This document shows positions 1-7,390 of a DNA stretch of 64,000 bases, in pieces; within the stretch, counting starts at the first letter, position 1; each line of letters begins with the position of its first letter. The DNA is from Pseudothermotoga sp. (GTDB lineage Bacteria; Thermotogota; Thermotogae; Thermotogales; DSM-5069), in contig DOKY01000037.1 of assembly GCA_003510135.1 (NCBI GenBank), forward strand, positions 1 to 64,000. Direction: 5' to 3'. Made by a program: the position numbers and the translations under genes. Below the pieces are notes generated by a model. That model was not told the DNA's origin, ran no database searches, and worked only from the letters and a program-made list of their open reading frames with translations.

Positions 1-177
1 AACGCGCGGTTCAAATCGCCCGTCAAGCCGGGAGACGTGCTCAAGTACGAGGTGGAGGTCATTGAAAGCAAATTGAACGTGGTGAAAGTGAAGGCGAAGG
101 CGAGCGTGGATGGGAGAATCGTCGCAACCGCGGAGTTGTTGCTGGGAGTGAAAAAGCGTGAAGAACAGGGTCGTTGA
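1..177 (+). CDS. fabZ: FabZ, (3R)-hydroxyacyl-ACP dehydratase, C-terminal part
   Basis: The window opens inside a reading frame whose last 58 codons match the end of the hot-dog dehydratase that removes water from 3-hydroxyacyl-ACP in fatty acid elongation. The visible part holds ARFKSPVKPGD, then a strand of the form VKAKASVDGRIVATAELLL, both typical of the FabZ C-terminus. The catalytic His and Glu lie upstream, outside the window. The stop codon overlaps the start of fabK by 20 bases, which fits a fatty acid synthesis operon. A related hot-dog protein is possible, but the following fabK and fabD make FabZ the best reading. Confidence 0.8.
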   Translation, partial: NARFKSPVKPGDVLKYEVEVIESKLNVVKVKAKASVDGRIVATAELLLGVKKREEQGR

Positions 178-1096
178 ACTTTTCAACATCGAATATCCCA
201 TCATCATGGGCGGTATGGCCTGGGCCGGGACTGCCAGGCTCGCTGCCGCGGTGTCGAACGCTGGCGGGTTGGGCATGATAGGCTCTGGAGCCATGAGGGC
301 GGAACATCTGAGAGAGGCGATCTCACAGATCAAGAAACTCACGAACAAGACTTACGGTGTCAACATCATGCTCGCTTCCCCTTACGTTGAAGAACTCCTG
401 AAAGTCGTGATCGAAGAGAAGGTCCCTGTGGTTTCGTTCGGTGCAGGTAACCCGAGCAAGTACATACCGACTTTGAAGAATCACGGGATCAAGGTCATCG
501 TCGTGGTCGCTTCCGATTCTCTGGCGAAACTCGTTGAAAGGGCTGGCGCCGACGCAGTCGTGGCCGAGGGGATGGAGTCCGGTGGACACATCGGAGAGGT
601 CACCACGATGGTGCTGGTCAACAAGGTCGCAAGGTCTGTACGCATACCCGTTATTGCGGCTGGGGGCATTGCGGACGGTCGTGGCATGGCGGCCGCGTTT
701 GCTCTCGGTGCCGAGGCTGTGCAAATGGGTACAAGGTTCGTCGCAACTGTTGAATCTGAAGTGCACGAGAACTACAAGAAAAAGATACTGAATGCCTCGA
801 TACGTGATACGGTCGTGACAGGTGCGAAACTCGGACATGCCGCACGTGTGCTCAAAACACCGTTCGCAAGGCAGGTGCTTGAACTCGAAGTTCGAAGCCC
901 GGAGGAAGCTGAGATGATACTCGTCGGCAGTTTGAGAAAGGCGGTGATTGACGGGGACCTCGACTCAGGTTCCTTCATGGCAGGTCAGGCTGTCGGCTTG
1001 ATCGATGACGTACCCACGGTGAAGGAATTGATCGAAAGAATCATGAGGGAATTCTTTGAAACTGTTCAGAAACTGTGTCGGGAGGTGAACGCATGA
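158..1096 (+). CDS. fabK: FabK, FMN-dependent enoyl-ACP reductase II
   Basis: This 312-residue protein belongs to the FabK/nitronate monooxygenase TIM-barrel family, which uses FMN and NAD(P)H to reduce the enoyl-ACP double bond in the last step of each elongation cycle. Signatures are YPIIMGGMAW near the N-terminus, GGLGMIGSG, EGMESGGHIG in the middle and IAAGGIADGRG followed by ALGAEAVQMGTRF, the phosphate-binding end of the barrel. The start is a GTG inside the end of fabZ with GGGAG just upstream. Its stop overlaps the fabD start. Sequence alone does not exclude a nitronate monooxygenase, but the fab neighbours argue for FabK. Confidence 0.93.
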   Translation: MKNRVVELFNIEYPIIMGGMAWAGTARLAAAVSNAGGLGMIGSGAMRAEHLREAISQIKKLTNKTYGVNIMLASPYVEELLKVVIEEKVPVVSFGAGNPSKYIPTLKNHGIKVIVVVASDSLAKLVERAGADAVVAEGMESGGHIGEVTTMVLVNKVARSVRIPVIAAGGIADGRGMAAAFALGAEAVQMGTRFVATVESEVHENYKKKILNASIRDTVVTGAKLGHAARVLKTPFARQVLELEVRSPEEAEMILVGSLRKAVIDGDLDSGSFMAGQAVGLIDDVPTVKELIERIMREFFETVQKLCREVNA

Positions 1097-2001
1097 CGGC
1101 TTTCGTATTTCCCGGACAGGGTTCACAATACTCCGGGATGGGAAAAGAATTCATGTCCTATCCAAGGGCAAGATACTTCTTTGAAAGAGCGAAAGAAGTT
1201 CTGGGCATAGACATGTACCAGTTGATGAACTCGGACGAGGAAATCCTCAAAATCACCGAGAACGCTCAGCCTGCGATATATCTTGCTAGCTACATAGCCT
1301 TCGATGAACTCGTTCGAAACGGTGTAGTACCGAACATCGTGGCGGGCCACAGCCTTGGTGAATATACTGCCCTCGCTGCCGCCGACGTTTACGATTTCGA
1401 TCTTGGCCTGTACCTCGTACGAAAGAGAGGTGAATACATCTCTCAAGCTGTGCCACCTGGGTTGGGTAGCATGGCGGCCGTGCTTGGTGTGAACCTGTCC
1501 AAGCTCGAACAGACGATTTCAGACATAGACGGCGTGTGGGTTGCGAACTACAATGCGCCAGATCAAATTGTGATCAGTGGCTCGGTTGAGGCGGTGAAGA
1601 AGGCTGTAGAAAGGATCAAAACATTTGCCAAACGCGTGATCGAGTTGAAGGTGAGTGGTCCGTTCCACACACCTTTGCTGGAATCAGCGAGAGAGAAGAT
1701 GGCGAGGGAGCTAAGGGGTGTGAAGTTCAGAAGACCCAGATGGCCAATCGTTATGAACAGCACGGCGAAGGAGACGACGGACCCGGAAGAGATCAGGGAA
1801 AACGTGCTTGCACAGATAAGTGGGCCCGTCAGATGGTACCAGTCAGTGGAAAGAATGATCTCGCTTGGGGTTCACAGCTTTGCGGAAGTTGGTCCACAGA
1901 AAGTTCTGACGAACTTGATAAAGAAGATAAGCCCCAAAAGATGCAAGCACTTTTCAGAGATCTTGGCGGAAGAGAGGAGATTGATCTCTGAACCCGTGTG
2001 A
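1093..2001 (+). CDS. fabD: FabD, malonyl-CoA:ACP transacylase
   Basis: FabD moves malonyl groups from CoA to acyl carrier protein and so supplies the extender units for fatty acid synthesis. The 302-residue protein starts FVFPGQGSQ, has the nucleophile elbow GHSLGE with Ser87, and the catalytic histidine in GPFHTPLL at His192. I chose the ATG at 1093 because GGAGGTGAAC lies directly in front and the ATGA overlaps the fabK stop; an earlier GTG at 1075 has no good ribosome site. It is the last gene before an intrinsic terminator. Confidence 0.95.
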   Translation: MTAFVFPGQGSQYSGMGKEFMSYPRARYFFERAKEVLGIDMYQLMNSDEEILKITENAQPAIYLASYIAFDELVRNGVVPNIVAGHSLGEYTALAAADVYDFDLGLYLVRKRGEYISQAVPPGLGSMAAVLGVNLSKLEQTISDIDGVWVANYNAPDQIVISGSVEAVKKAVERIKTFAKRVIELKVSGPFHTPLLESAREKMARELRGVKFRRPRWPIVMNSTAKETTDPEEIRENVLAQISGPVRWYQSVERMISLGVHSFAEVGPQKVLTNLIKKISPKRCKHFSEILAEERRLISEPV

Positions 2002-2023
2002 GAAGAAATTGCGTTCGTCATTG

Positions 2024-2047
2024 AGGCGGGATCATCCCGCCTTTTTC
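2024..2047 (+). terminator. Intrinsic terminator after fabD
   Basis: A near-perfect GC-rich inverted repeat, AGGCGGGAT and ATCCCGCCT separated by one base, is followed by TTTTT. In practice the loop would be three or more bases. It ends the fab operon. Confidence 0.85.
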
Positions 2048-2050
2048 GTT

Positions 2051-2056
2051 TATAAT
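2051..2056 (+). promoter_or_regulatory. Candidate -10 box for the operon starting at 2074
   Basis: A perfect TATAAT lies just behind the fabD terminator and 17 bases before the next start codon. No good -35 stands at the right distance; TTGAGG at 2021 is 24 bases away and inside the terminator. The position between operons supports it, the missing -35 weakens it. Confidence 0.4.
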
Positions 2057-2073
2057 TAATTAAGGGAAAAGCG

Positions 2074-2805
2074 ATGCTCGCAGTTTTCGCTGGAGGAATC
2101 TGCCCGGGTGCACGGTTGTTGTTTGAAGAATTGAAACGCAGCGGTTTAGATCTCCTGGAGCTCAACGAGCAGGTGAACGATCTATCATCGGTTGTCGTTT
2201 CGCCACGTGAACTTCAAAAAAGGATCGATGAGGCTCACCGGCGTTATCACTTGGAAGGCCTTCTGTTCGTTGGGAACGACGAATTGATGAAAGTCGCATA
2301 CGGTCTGTGTTCGGCTGGCTTTCGGGTGGCTTACGTTCCTTCGGCTGATGCGAGCTTAACCTGGCAGGGGCTGGGATTCAGAACGATAGTGAACCACTTT
2401 GTTCGCATGGCAACCCTGGCAAGAAGCATGAAGGGTTTGAGAAGGATCAAGATCGTGCTGCCAAAAAGTTTGAAGACTCATCTGTCCAGGTTCGAGCCAT
2501 TGTTCGAGGTGTACGAAGATCAGAAAAACCTCTTTTTGGTGATACAGGGTGAGCAACGAGGCGAAAGCACCATCAAGCTGGAAAGTTTTCTGAACTGCCT
2601 GGAAGCTGACGAGCGCGATAGAGAATGCATCGCGAAACTGGCTTGGAAGATTTCGGAAGCTTTCACGAACTGGAGGAAGGTTCATCACGTTTTCCAGTGC
2701 GAGGTGGAGCCGATTCCCATCTCCCAAGCTTACGAACTTTGGAAGAAGGTGAGGGAAAGTGAAGGGGAACCATCCGTTCGTGAAATGGGCGATCAAGAGC
2801 ATTGA
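2074..2805 (+). CDS. Short phosphofructokinase-like protein, probably not an active kinase
   Basis: The 243-residue product aligns by eye with the 6-phosphofructokinase fold. GGICPGARLL at residues 7-16 corresponds to the glycine loop GGDAPGMN; EGLLFVGNDELMK at 61-73 to the helix-strand ending in GGDGS; and VPSADASL with GLGFRTIVN at 88-107 to the stretch holding TIDND and GFDTAVN. Several key positions have changed: the first loop has lost its Asp, GGDG has become VGND, and TIDND has become SADAS. The C-terminal third is short, as active enzymes have about 320 residues. It overlaps the AMMECR1 gene by 47 bases and likely shares its operon. A binding or regulatory pseudoenzyme is my inference; the true role is unknown. 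Confidence 0.5.
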   Translation: MLAVFAGGICPGARLLFEELKRSGLDLLELNEQVNDLSSVVVSPRELQKRIDEAHRRYHLEGLLFVGNDELMKVAYGLCSAGFRVAYVPSADASLTWQGLGFRTIVNHFVRMATLARSMKGLRRIKIVLPKSLKTHLSRFEPLFEVYEDQKNLFLVIQGEQRGESTIKLESFLNCLEADERDRECIAKLAWKISEAFTNWRKVHHVFQCEVEPIPISQAYELWKKVRESEGEPSVREMGDQEH

Positions 2806-3283
2806 GAGCTACATTCTGGAGAGGAGGATAGTCGATCCTCTCAAAGATGGAGCTCCAGAAGAGCTGTTGAAACGCAGGGCGGGAGCTTTCGTCAGTTTGC
2901 ATCTCCTCGATGGATCTTTGAGGGGGTGCATTGGAACCTTCATGCCAACCAAAGCCAACCTTGCCCTGGAAGTGAGAGACAACGCGATCGCCGCCGCCAC
3001 GGAGGATCCTCGATTCGAACCACTGACACCGGATGAGTTAGACGAAGTTGAGGTCACTGTGGACATCCTGAGTGAGCCGGAGAAAGTGACTGAGGCGAGT
3101 CAGCTCGATCCGAAGAAATACGGTGTGATCGTTGCAAGTGGCTACAGAAGAGGTTTGCTTTTACCAGACCTGCCTGGCGTGGACAGTGTCCAGGAGCAAC
3201 TTCGGATAGCCCTCAGAAAAGCTGGCATCTCAGAGCGTGAGCGCTTTGAAATGTACAGATTCACCGTAGAAAGATATCATTGA
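2759..3283 (+). CDS. AMMECR1 domain protein (AmmeMemoRadiSam system protein A)
   Basis: This 174-residue protein carries the AMMECR1 domain with its hallmark LRGCIGTF around residues 54-61, followed by ALEVRDNAIAAATEDPRFEPLT and VTVDILSEPE, both typical of the family. The biochemical role is not established; in prokaryotes it is often linked to a radical SAM enzyme and a MEMO-like protein. Here the radical SAM gene follows at once and the MEMO homologue lies at 60445-61278. The start is a GTG inside the previous gene with AAGGTGAGG upstream. Confidence 0.9.
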   Translation: MKGNHPFVKWAIKSIESYILERRIVDPLKDGAPEELLKRRAGAFVSLHLLDGSLRGCIGTFMPTKANLALEVRDNAIAAATEDPRFEPLTPDELDEVEVTVDILSEPEKVTEASQLDPKKYGVIVASGYRRGLLLPDLPGVDSVQEQLRIALRKAGISERERFEMYRFTVERYH

Positions 3284-3294
3284 GAGGTGATCGG

Positions 3295-4284
3295 GTGCAG
3301 AGGATGGCTCTTTATTTCTCCACTTTGGAGAACAACAAAATCAAATGTGAGCTGTGTCCTCATCACTGCGTGCTCGAAGACGGACAGGTGGGCTTCTGCC
3401 TCACCCGGCGGAACCAAGATGGAGTGATGGAAGCGCTGAATTACGGCCAGATAACTTCCATCGCGCTGGATCCGATAGAGAAAAAGCCGCTCTTTCATTT
3501 CAACCCATCAGAGATGATCCTCTCAGTCGGGACGTTCGGCTGCAACATGAAGTGCCCCTTCTGTCAAAACTGGGAGATCTCACAGCAGGTCGCACCAACG
3601 AAGAGCGTGTCACCTCAACAACTGGTCTCGATAGCGCACAGCAGGGGTTCACGCGGAATAGCCTACACCTACAACGAACCGTTCGTCTGGTACGAGTTTG
3701 TACTCGACACTTCGAGGGTCGCGACAAAAGAAGGCCTCCACAACGTCCTCGTGACGAACGGTATGATAGAGAGAGAGCCACTCAAACTGCTTCTGCAATC
3801 GATCCATGCGATGAACATCGATCTGAAAGCATTCGACGAAAAGATTTACGCGAAGCTCGGGGGAGATCTCAAAGCGGTATTGAGAACGATAGAAATGTGT
3901 GTGGAAGCAAACGTTCACGTCGAGATCACCACGTTGATCGTGCCCGGCGTGAACGACGATTTGAGCCAGTTAGAAAAGGAGTTCCAGTGGATATCATCTC
4001 TGGACAGATCGATACCGGTGCACCTTTCCAGGTATTATCCGAACTACAAGTACCAAGCACCTGCAACGTCACCCGGGTTGCTGATAGAAGCCTACAGGCT
4101 CGCCAAGAAGTACCTTGATTTCGTCTACATCGGTAACCTGTGGGATCCGGAGTACGAGAAGACCGTATGTCCGAACTGTGGGACGGTATCGATAGTTCGA
4201 AGAGGTTACGATGTCGAAATCGTTGGACTGGACGCTGAAGGAAGGTGCAGCAAGTGCGGAAGAGAGATAGTAAGAATATTCTGA
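3295..4284 (+). CDS. AmmeMemoRadiSam system radical SAM enzyme
   Basis: A radical SAM protein of the type that co-occurs with AMMECR1 and MEMO proteins. The iron-sulfur motif CNMKCPFC gives Cys83, Cys87 and Cys90, followed by QNWEISQ. An N-terminal cysteine cluster CELCPHHC precedes it, and the C-terminus has a zinc-knuckle pair, CPNC and CSKC, near residues 285-325. GIAYTYNEPFVWYE is the family signature resembling pyruvate formate-lyase activases. The substrate is unknown. I chose GTG at 3295 because GAGAGGTGAT stands five bases upstream; a TTG at 3280 and an ATG at 3304 are less well placed. Its 3' end overlaps the ApbE gene by about 40 bases. Confidence 0.88.
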   Translation: MQRMALYFSTLENNKIKCELCPHHCVLEDGQVGFCLTRRNQDGVMEALNYGQITSIALDPIEKKPLFHFNPSEMILSVGTFGCNMKCPFCQNWEISQQVAPTKSVSPQQLVSIAHSRGSRGIAYTYNEPFVWYEFVLDTSRVATKEGLHNVLVTNGMIEREPLKLLLQSIHAMNIDLKAFDEKIYAKLGGDLKAVLRTIEMCVEANVHVEITTLIVPGVNDDLSQLEKEFQWISSLDRSIPVHLSRYYPNYKYQAPATSPGLLIEAYRLAKKYLDFVYIGNLWDPEYEKTVCPNCGTVSIVRRGYDVEIVGLDAEGRCSKCGREIVRIF

Positions 4285-5306
4285 AACTCGATAGAAGAAT
4301 CTTGCTGGCTGGTGTCTCGCTTATGGTCGTGTTGCTCGCCGTTTTTCTTACCTCCTTCTTCAAGGCACCGCCGAGTTACTACGAAATGAATGGTTTCACC
4401 TTGGGAACGTACTGCAGGATCGTCGTTTCATCGAAGAAAAGCTCCAAAGTTCTTGCACAGGTCATATTCAACGAGCTGGAAAGAATATACAAGAAGTACA
4501 ACCCGAACGATCCAGACAGTGTCGTGAGCAAGATAAACGGCTCAGATGACTGGGTTGACGTCGACGAGGAAACCTTTGTTCTGCTGGATGCAGCTGTTCG
4601 CTTCAGCAAGCTCACAGAAGGATCTTTCGATCCCACCTTGGGTGAGTTAATTCAGCTTTGGGGGTTCGACAGGATCGCAGAGAAGCTGCCCAGCAGGGTA
4701 CCGACGCTGGAGGAGATCAACGAAGCACTGAAGCGCGTTGGCGTTGACAAACTGGAACTGGACTCTCAGAGAAGAAGGGTGCGTCTGCTTCACGGTGCGA
4801 AACTGGATCTGGGAGGAATAGCGAAGGGCTACGCCCTGGACAGAGCGTACCAAGTGGCCAAAGAGGTTGACAAAGACTGTACGGGTTTCGTTGAGGCCGG
4901 TGGGGACATCAGGATACTCGGTCCGAAATTCGGTTCCAGACCCTGGGTCGTTGGTGTCAGAGATCCGAGAAATGCAGGTTCCGCCATAGCTTATCTGTAC
5001 CTCACATCCGGGGCAGTCGCGACTTCAGGCGATTACGAAAGGTACTTCGAGGTCGAAGGGGTTCGCTACCACCACATTCTCGATCCCAAGACAGGTTTCC
5101 CATCGAGAGGGGCCATTTCGGTCACCGTGGTTGCCGACAACGCCGTCACCGCTGATGCCCTTTCGACAGCTGGTTTCGTAATGGGGTCCCAGTGGGAATA
5201 CGTGGTACTCGAGTTTCCAAAACTCGGTGGTAGCGTACTGATGGTGACGGAAGACGGATCGATCCGGCGTTCACCGACGATGGTTGTCTATGAACAGGCG
5301 AGGTAA
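4245..5306 (+). CDS. apbE: ApbE, FAD:protein FMN transferase
   Basis: ApbE transfers FMN from FAD onto threonine residues of membrane flavoproteins. The 353-residue protein has an N-terminal membrane anchor at about residues 18-40 (ILLAGVSLMVVLLAVFLTSFF), so the catalytic part should lie on the outer face of the membrane. Family marks are FTLGTYCRI, FDPTLGELIQLWGF, LDLGGIAKGYALDRA, EAGGDIRI, SGAVATSGDYERY and the metal site HHILDPKTGFPSRG with ADNAVTADALSTAGFVMG. No lipobox cysteine is visible. The start at GTG 4245 is uncertain; GTG 4254 fits the GGAAGG upstream equally well. It overlaps both neighbours, and the next genes are those commonly found beside ApbE. Confidence 0.92.
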   Translation: MQQVRKRDSKNILKLDRRILLAGVSLMVVLLAVFLTSFFKAPPSYYEMNGFTLGTYCRIVVSSKKSSKVLAQVIFNELERIYKKYNPNDPDSVVSKINGSDDWVDVDEETFVLLDAAVRFSKLTEGSFDPTLGELIQLWGFDRIAEKLPSRVPTLEEINEALKRVGVDKLELDSQRRRVRLLHGAKLDLGGIAKGYALDRAYQVAKEVDKDCTGFVEAGGDIRILGPKFGSRPWVVGVRDPRNAGSAIAYLYLTSGAVATSGDYERYFEVEGVRYHHILDPKTGFPSRGAISVTVVADNAVTADALSTAGFVMGSQWEYVVLEFPKLGGSVLMVTEDGSIRRSPTMVVYEQAR

Positions 5307-5658
5307 ACTCTTCAAAAAATACGATCTGTTTTTGGTCATCGTGATCGTTGTTGGTTTTTTCGTGTTCTATTCGACGAGGTCGCGTGAGGGTCGGTCAGTC
5401 GAGGTCTTCGTCGAAGGAAAGTTGTTTATGCGGATCGCAGCACCTGGCACTTACGAACTCTGTGATGGCGAAAAATGTTTGATGAAAGTGGTTTTCGACG
5501 GTCAGAAAGTTCACGTGGAAGATTCGAACTGTCCTTTGAAAATCTGTGAGAGAACTGGAAACGTTGGACCTGGTGGAACGATCATATGTGTTCCAAACAA
5601 AGTGTTGATAAAGTTCAGGACAAATGTTGATACAGCGGTGGACGTGATGACTTGGTGA
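5290..5658 (+). CDS. NusG domain II-containing membrane-anchored protein
   Basis: A 122-residue protein with one N-terminal membrane helix (LFLVIVIVVGFFVFYS) and a small beta domain of the NusG_II type. It carries the cysteine pairs CDGEKC and CPLKIC and ends with GTIICVPNKVLIKF, all usual in this family. Such proteins often lie between ApbE and a Gx transporter, exactly as here, and are thought to work with membrane flavin systems; no reaction is known. The ATG at 5290 lies within the end of apbE. Confidence 0.82.
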   Translation: MNRRGKLFKKYDLFLVIVIVVGFFVFYSTRSREGRSVEVFVEGKLFMRIAAPGTYELCDGEKCLMKVVFDGQKVHVEDSNCPLKICERTGNVGPGGTIICVPNKVLIKFRTNVDTAVDVMTW

Positions 5659-6194
5659 GCTCTCGAAAACTGGCGCTGATCTCATCTCTTGCCTCGTTGG
5701 GCAGCGTCATTTATTTTCTCGAGACCTTCATTCCGTTCCCCCTGCCATTTGGCCGCTGGGGGTTGTCAAACCTGGTGGTTCTGATCGCCGTGGTCCTTTA
5801 CGACTGGCAAACCGTCTTCGCAGTGAGTTTGATGAAGAGCGTCGTAAGCGCGCTTATCACAGGACAGCTTTTCAGCATCGTCTCCTTGATGTCCATCGCG
5901 GGCTCCGTCACGGCAGCCACATGTGAATACGTCACTTTTCATACTTCCGTCTTTGGTTTGACGGGCATCAGTGTTCTCGGCAGTGTCGCGAACAACGTTG
6001 CTCAGTCGATCGTTGGTGCTGTGAGCATAAAGAGCTGGTCCTTTCTACTTGTACTTCCTAACATGCTGATCCTCGGTATACCGGGAGCAGTTCTCAACGC
6101 ATACTTGACTGAAAGAGTGGTGAAGCGTGCGAAGAATAGTTTTGGCCTCGACGTCGCCCAGAAGGTTACGAATAATGAGAATGATTCTCGATGA
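5652..6194 (+). CDS. Gx transporter family membrane protein (HepST component I-like)
   Basis: This 180-residue integral membrane protein has about five hydrophobic segments. It carries the family signature LPFGRWGLSNLVVL and the pattern SLMSIAGSVTAA, as in proteins labelled Gx transporter or heptaprenyl diphosphate synthase component I. The repeated association with ApbE and NusG_II proteins suggests a vitamin or flavin-related transport role rather than prenyl synthesis. The start is TTG 5652 or GTG 5655, both overlapping the preceding stop. The C-terminal tail overlaps maf by 68 bases. Confidence 0.8.
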   Translation: MVSSRKLALISSLASLGSVIYFLETFIPFPLPFGRWGLSNLVVLIAVVLYDWQTVFAVSLMKSVVSALITGQLFSIVSLMSIAGSVTAATCEYVTFHTSVFGLTGISVLGSVANNVAQSIVGAVSIKSWSFLLVLPNMLILGIPGAVLNAYLTERVVKRAKNSFGLDVAQKVTNNENDSR

Positions 6195-6687
6195 GTTCGA
6201 AATCATCGCACCAGATATAGAAGAGTCTACGTTTTCGACTCCCCAGGAGACGGCGGAAAAGCTCGCCTTGATGAAGGCAATCAAGGTCTTTGAGCAGAAC
6301 AAGGATGCCATTGTCATAGCCGCCGACACGGTGGTTGACCTCGACGGTGAGATCCTCGCCAAGCCATCAAACGAGATTGAAGCTCGCGAGCAACTCCTCA
6401 AACTCATGAAACGATGGCATCTGGTGCATACAGCTGTGGCGATAGCGAGCGAGTCCGAAGTCTGGCTGAAGTTGAAGACCGCGAAGGTCAAATTCAGGGA
6501 GGTTCCCGTAGATTTCGTCTCCGTGTATGCTTCCCGGCACTCACTGGACAAGGCCGGTTCTTACGGGCTCCAGGATATCGGTGCGGTTTTCGTCGAGTCC
6601 GTCATCGGCGATCCTTACGTCGTGGTGGGTTTACCAGTTTACGAGGTGTGGAGTTATCTTCGTTCGAAGGGGGTCCTCACGTGCTGA
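6127..6687 (+). CDS. maf: Maf family nucleotide pyrophosphatase
   Basis: Maf proteins hydrolyse non-canonical or pyrimidine nucleoside triphosphates to monophosphates and are tied to division control in Bacillus. The 186-residue protein starts IVLASTSPRRLRIM, the phosphate loop of the family, and has IVIAADTVVDLDGEILAKPSN with the catalytic Asp, then KAGSYGLQDIGAVFVE and GDPYVVVGLP. It is slightly short but complete. The GTG start lies 68 bases inside the preceding gene, with a purine-rich GAGTGGTGAAGC in front. It is followed without a gap by radC, a common pairing. Confidence 0.92.
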   Translation: MRRIVLASTSPRRLRIMRMILDEFEIIAPDIEESTFSTPQETAEKLALMKAIKVFEQNKDAIVIAADTVVDLDGEILAKPSNEIEAREQLLKLMKRWHLVHTAVAIASESEVWLKLKTAKVKFREVPVDFVSVYASRHSLDKAGSYGLQDIGAVFVESVIGDPYVVVGLPVYEVWSYLRSKGVLTC

Positions 6688-7340
6688 GACCGCGTGAAAG
6701 GATGAAGCTGGCGGGCCCAGAGAGTTTGTCCGACGTGGAACTTCTCGCGATCATCTTGAGAACAGGCAGAGAAGGTAAGGATGTGAATGAGCTCGCGCGG
6801 GAAATCATGGACAGATTCGACGGTTCTTTGAGATCTCTCTGTAACGCTTCACTCGAAGAGATCGCAACCCTTGATGGGGTTGGACTGGCAAAAGCAGCCA
6901 GCATCAAGGCGGCATTCGAGCTCGGGAAGCGGCTTTATGCGGAACTTTCGAAACCTCGCACGGTTCTGAACAGCCCCTCCGCAATCTTTGAGTTCTGCCA
7001 CGAAATGAGATTCTACGAAAAAGAGATCGCACGCGTTCTGTTGCTCGACAGCAAGCTTTCTTTGATAACTTACAGCGATGTCACGGTGGGTACAAACAAC
7101 CAGACCCTTCTTCATCCAAGGGACGTTTTCCGGCTGGCGGTGCGGGCCAACGCAAACGCGCTCATCCTCGTCCACAACCATCCTTCCGGAGATCCCTCGC
7201 CAAGCAGAGATGACGAGCGAGTCACGTTGAGTATGGCTGAAGCTGGGAAGATCTTGGGCATAAAGCTCGTAGATCACGTCATCGTTGGCAGGGACAATTA
7301 TTACAGCTTCAGAGCAGCTGGCAGGATCAGCGAAGGTTGA
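6681..7340 (+). CDS. radC: RadC (YicR/JAMM) family protein
   Basis: A 219-residue RadC protein with an N-terminal helix-hairpin-helix region (SLEEIATLDGVGLAKAASI) and a C-terminal JAMM metalloprotease-like domain, in which HNHPSGDPSPSRDD supplies the metal ligands. Family members were once linked to DNA repair, but the function remains unclear. The frame is open far upstream, but that part lies inside maf; GTG 6681, seven bases before the maf stop and behind GGGGG, gives the expected length and the usual start LRPRERMKLAGPESLSD. Confidence 0.9.
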   Translation: MLRPRERMKLAGPESLSDVELLAIILRTGREGKDVNELAREIMDRFDGSLRSLCNASLEEIATLDGVGLAKAASIKAAFELGKRLYAELSKPRTVLNSPSAIFEFCHEMRFYEKEIARVLLLDSKLSLITYSDVTVGTNNQTLLHPRDVFRLAVRANANALILVHNHPSGDPSPSRDDERVTLSMAEAGKILGIKLVDHVIVGRDNYYSFRAAGRISEG

Positions 7341-7348
7341 TCGAACTG

Positions 7349-7357
7349 TGGTAGAAT
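7349..7357 (+). promoter_or_regulatory. Extended -10 promoter TGG-TAGAAT
   Basis: TGGTAGAAT lies 33 bases before the GTG of the next gene, between radC and the 402-residue protein. The same extended -10 form recurs at other operon starts here. No clear -35 is seen. Confidence 0.5.
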
Positions 7358-7390
7358 TAGCATGAGAAAATGGCTTCGGAGTGAGAGAGC

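Noticed and set aside
6414..6680. Upstream extension of the radC frame
   Set aside because: It lies wholly within maf in another frame and does not match RadC; GTG 6681 gives the family start.
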